Origin: Chlamydiota bacterium
GTDB lineage: Bacteria > Chlamydiota > Chlamydiia > Chlamydiales > Waddliaceae
DNA: 5,883 nt
Direction: 5' to 3'
Assembly: GCA_011065005.1 (NCBI GenBank)
Contig: JAAKFP010000170.1
Location: 1 to 5,883, forward strand
Below the pieces are notes generated by a model, which did no database searches, was not told where the DNA came from, and worked only from the letters and a program-made list of their open reading frames with translations. Position numbers and translations under genes: made by a program. This document shows, piece after piece, positions 5,587 to 5,883 of the stretch (positions within the stretch are counted from its first letter, which is position 1; each line of letters starts with the position of its first letter).

Positions 5587-5883
5587 ATGTATTGGATATT
5601 TCGTCATCTATCCAGTCTTTTGATCATCGGTTCTTTAGCAATGGCACCATTTGTTGTGAGCAATGCTGAAGCTGCATATAAGCCTAACGAGACTGAGATA
5701 GCGGGAATCTCTGTCTATTATGGAAGAGGCTACCATCGTCCGTACAGACGCCATTATTCTCGCGGTTATCCTGGAAGATATTACGGTTATCCACGCCATT
5801 ACAGACGTGGATATTATGGTTCAAGATATCGTCACCATGGCTATTACAATCCCGACTATTATTATTATGGCAGACCTGGAGGA
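5587..5883 (+). CDS. Secreted Tyr/Gly/Arg/His-rich low-complexity protein, 5' part (runs off right edge)
   Basis: An ATG with a full AAGGAGG ribosome site 5 nt upstream opens a frame of 99 codons to the window edge, so the C-terminus is missing. Residues 1-29 form a signal peptide: a short basic start (MYWIFRH), a hydrophobic core (LLIIGSLAMAPFVV) and a probable signal peptidase I site after NAEA. The mature part, from about residue 42, is dominated by Tyr, Gly, Arg and His, with an imperfect repeat RHYSRGYPG (55-63) / RHYRRGYYG (70-78) and a YYYYGRPGG stretch at the end of the window. There are no Cys residues and no enzymatic motif. It is strongly basic, suggesting an envelope or surface protein that binds polyanions, but no family is recognised. 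It has its own strong promoter and possible leader control. The gene is not part of an ftsY operon. Confidence 0.85.
   Translation, partial: MYWIFRHLSSLLIIGSLAMAPFVVSNAEAAYKPNETEIAGISVYYGRGYHRPYRRHYSRGYPGRYYGYPRHYRRGYYGSRYRHHGYYNPDYYYYGRPGG

Overview
The window looks like a chromosomal piece of a chlamydia-like (environmental Chlamydiae) bacterium. The inference rests on ftsY lying head-to-head with sucC-sucD, which I recall from the Chlamydiaceae, on a short FtsY without the long acidic N-terminal domain, on moderate GC, and on intergenic spaces filled with small mobile elements. I could not run a search, so the phylum is an inference; the gene identities of sucC, sucD and ftsY are secure.

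Layout from left to right. (1) 1-447, minus strand: the 5' part (149 codons) of an unrecognised gene with a good ribosome binding site, a plausible promoter and one HNH-like D-H-x-H-P motif; it runs off the left edge. (2) 448-699: non-coding, with a long inverted repeat (511-605) and a small 9-bp tandem repeat. (3) 700-3929, minus strand: a tight three-gene operon sucC > sucD > M50-family membrane metalloprotease with a C-terminal TPR-like region. SucC and SucD form succinyl-CoA synthetase of the TCA cycle; the protease is probably co-transcribed because the gaps are only 14 and 18 bp. (4) 3930-4309: the divergent sucC/ftsY promoter region, expanded from about 93 bp to 380 bp by two copies of the same miniature inverted-repeat element, each with a recognisable 8-bp target duplication. 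(5) 4310-5239, plus strand: ftsY, the SRP receptor GTPase. (6) 5240-5586: a 155-bp perfect-ended hairpin element inserted at the ftsY stop codon, then a sigma70-type promoter matching the consensus exactly, then a roughly 92-nt leader in which the Shine-Dalgarno can be sequestered by an upstream anti-SD and freed by a competing 5' segment. (7) 5587-5883, plus strand: the start of a secreted Tyr/Gly/Arg/His-rich protein that runs off the right edge.

The metabolic and secretion genes are ordinary housekeeping functions. The more unusual content is between them: four miniature inverted-repeat elements from three unrelated families in under 6 kb, and the potentially bistable leader of the Tyr/Gly-rich secreted protein. 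No tRNA, rRNA, CRISPR array or complete transposase gene was seen.
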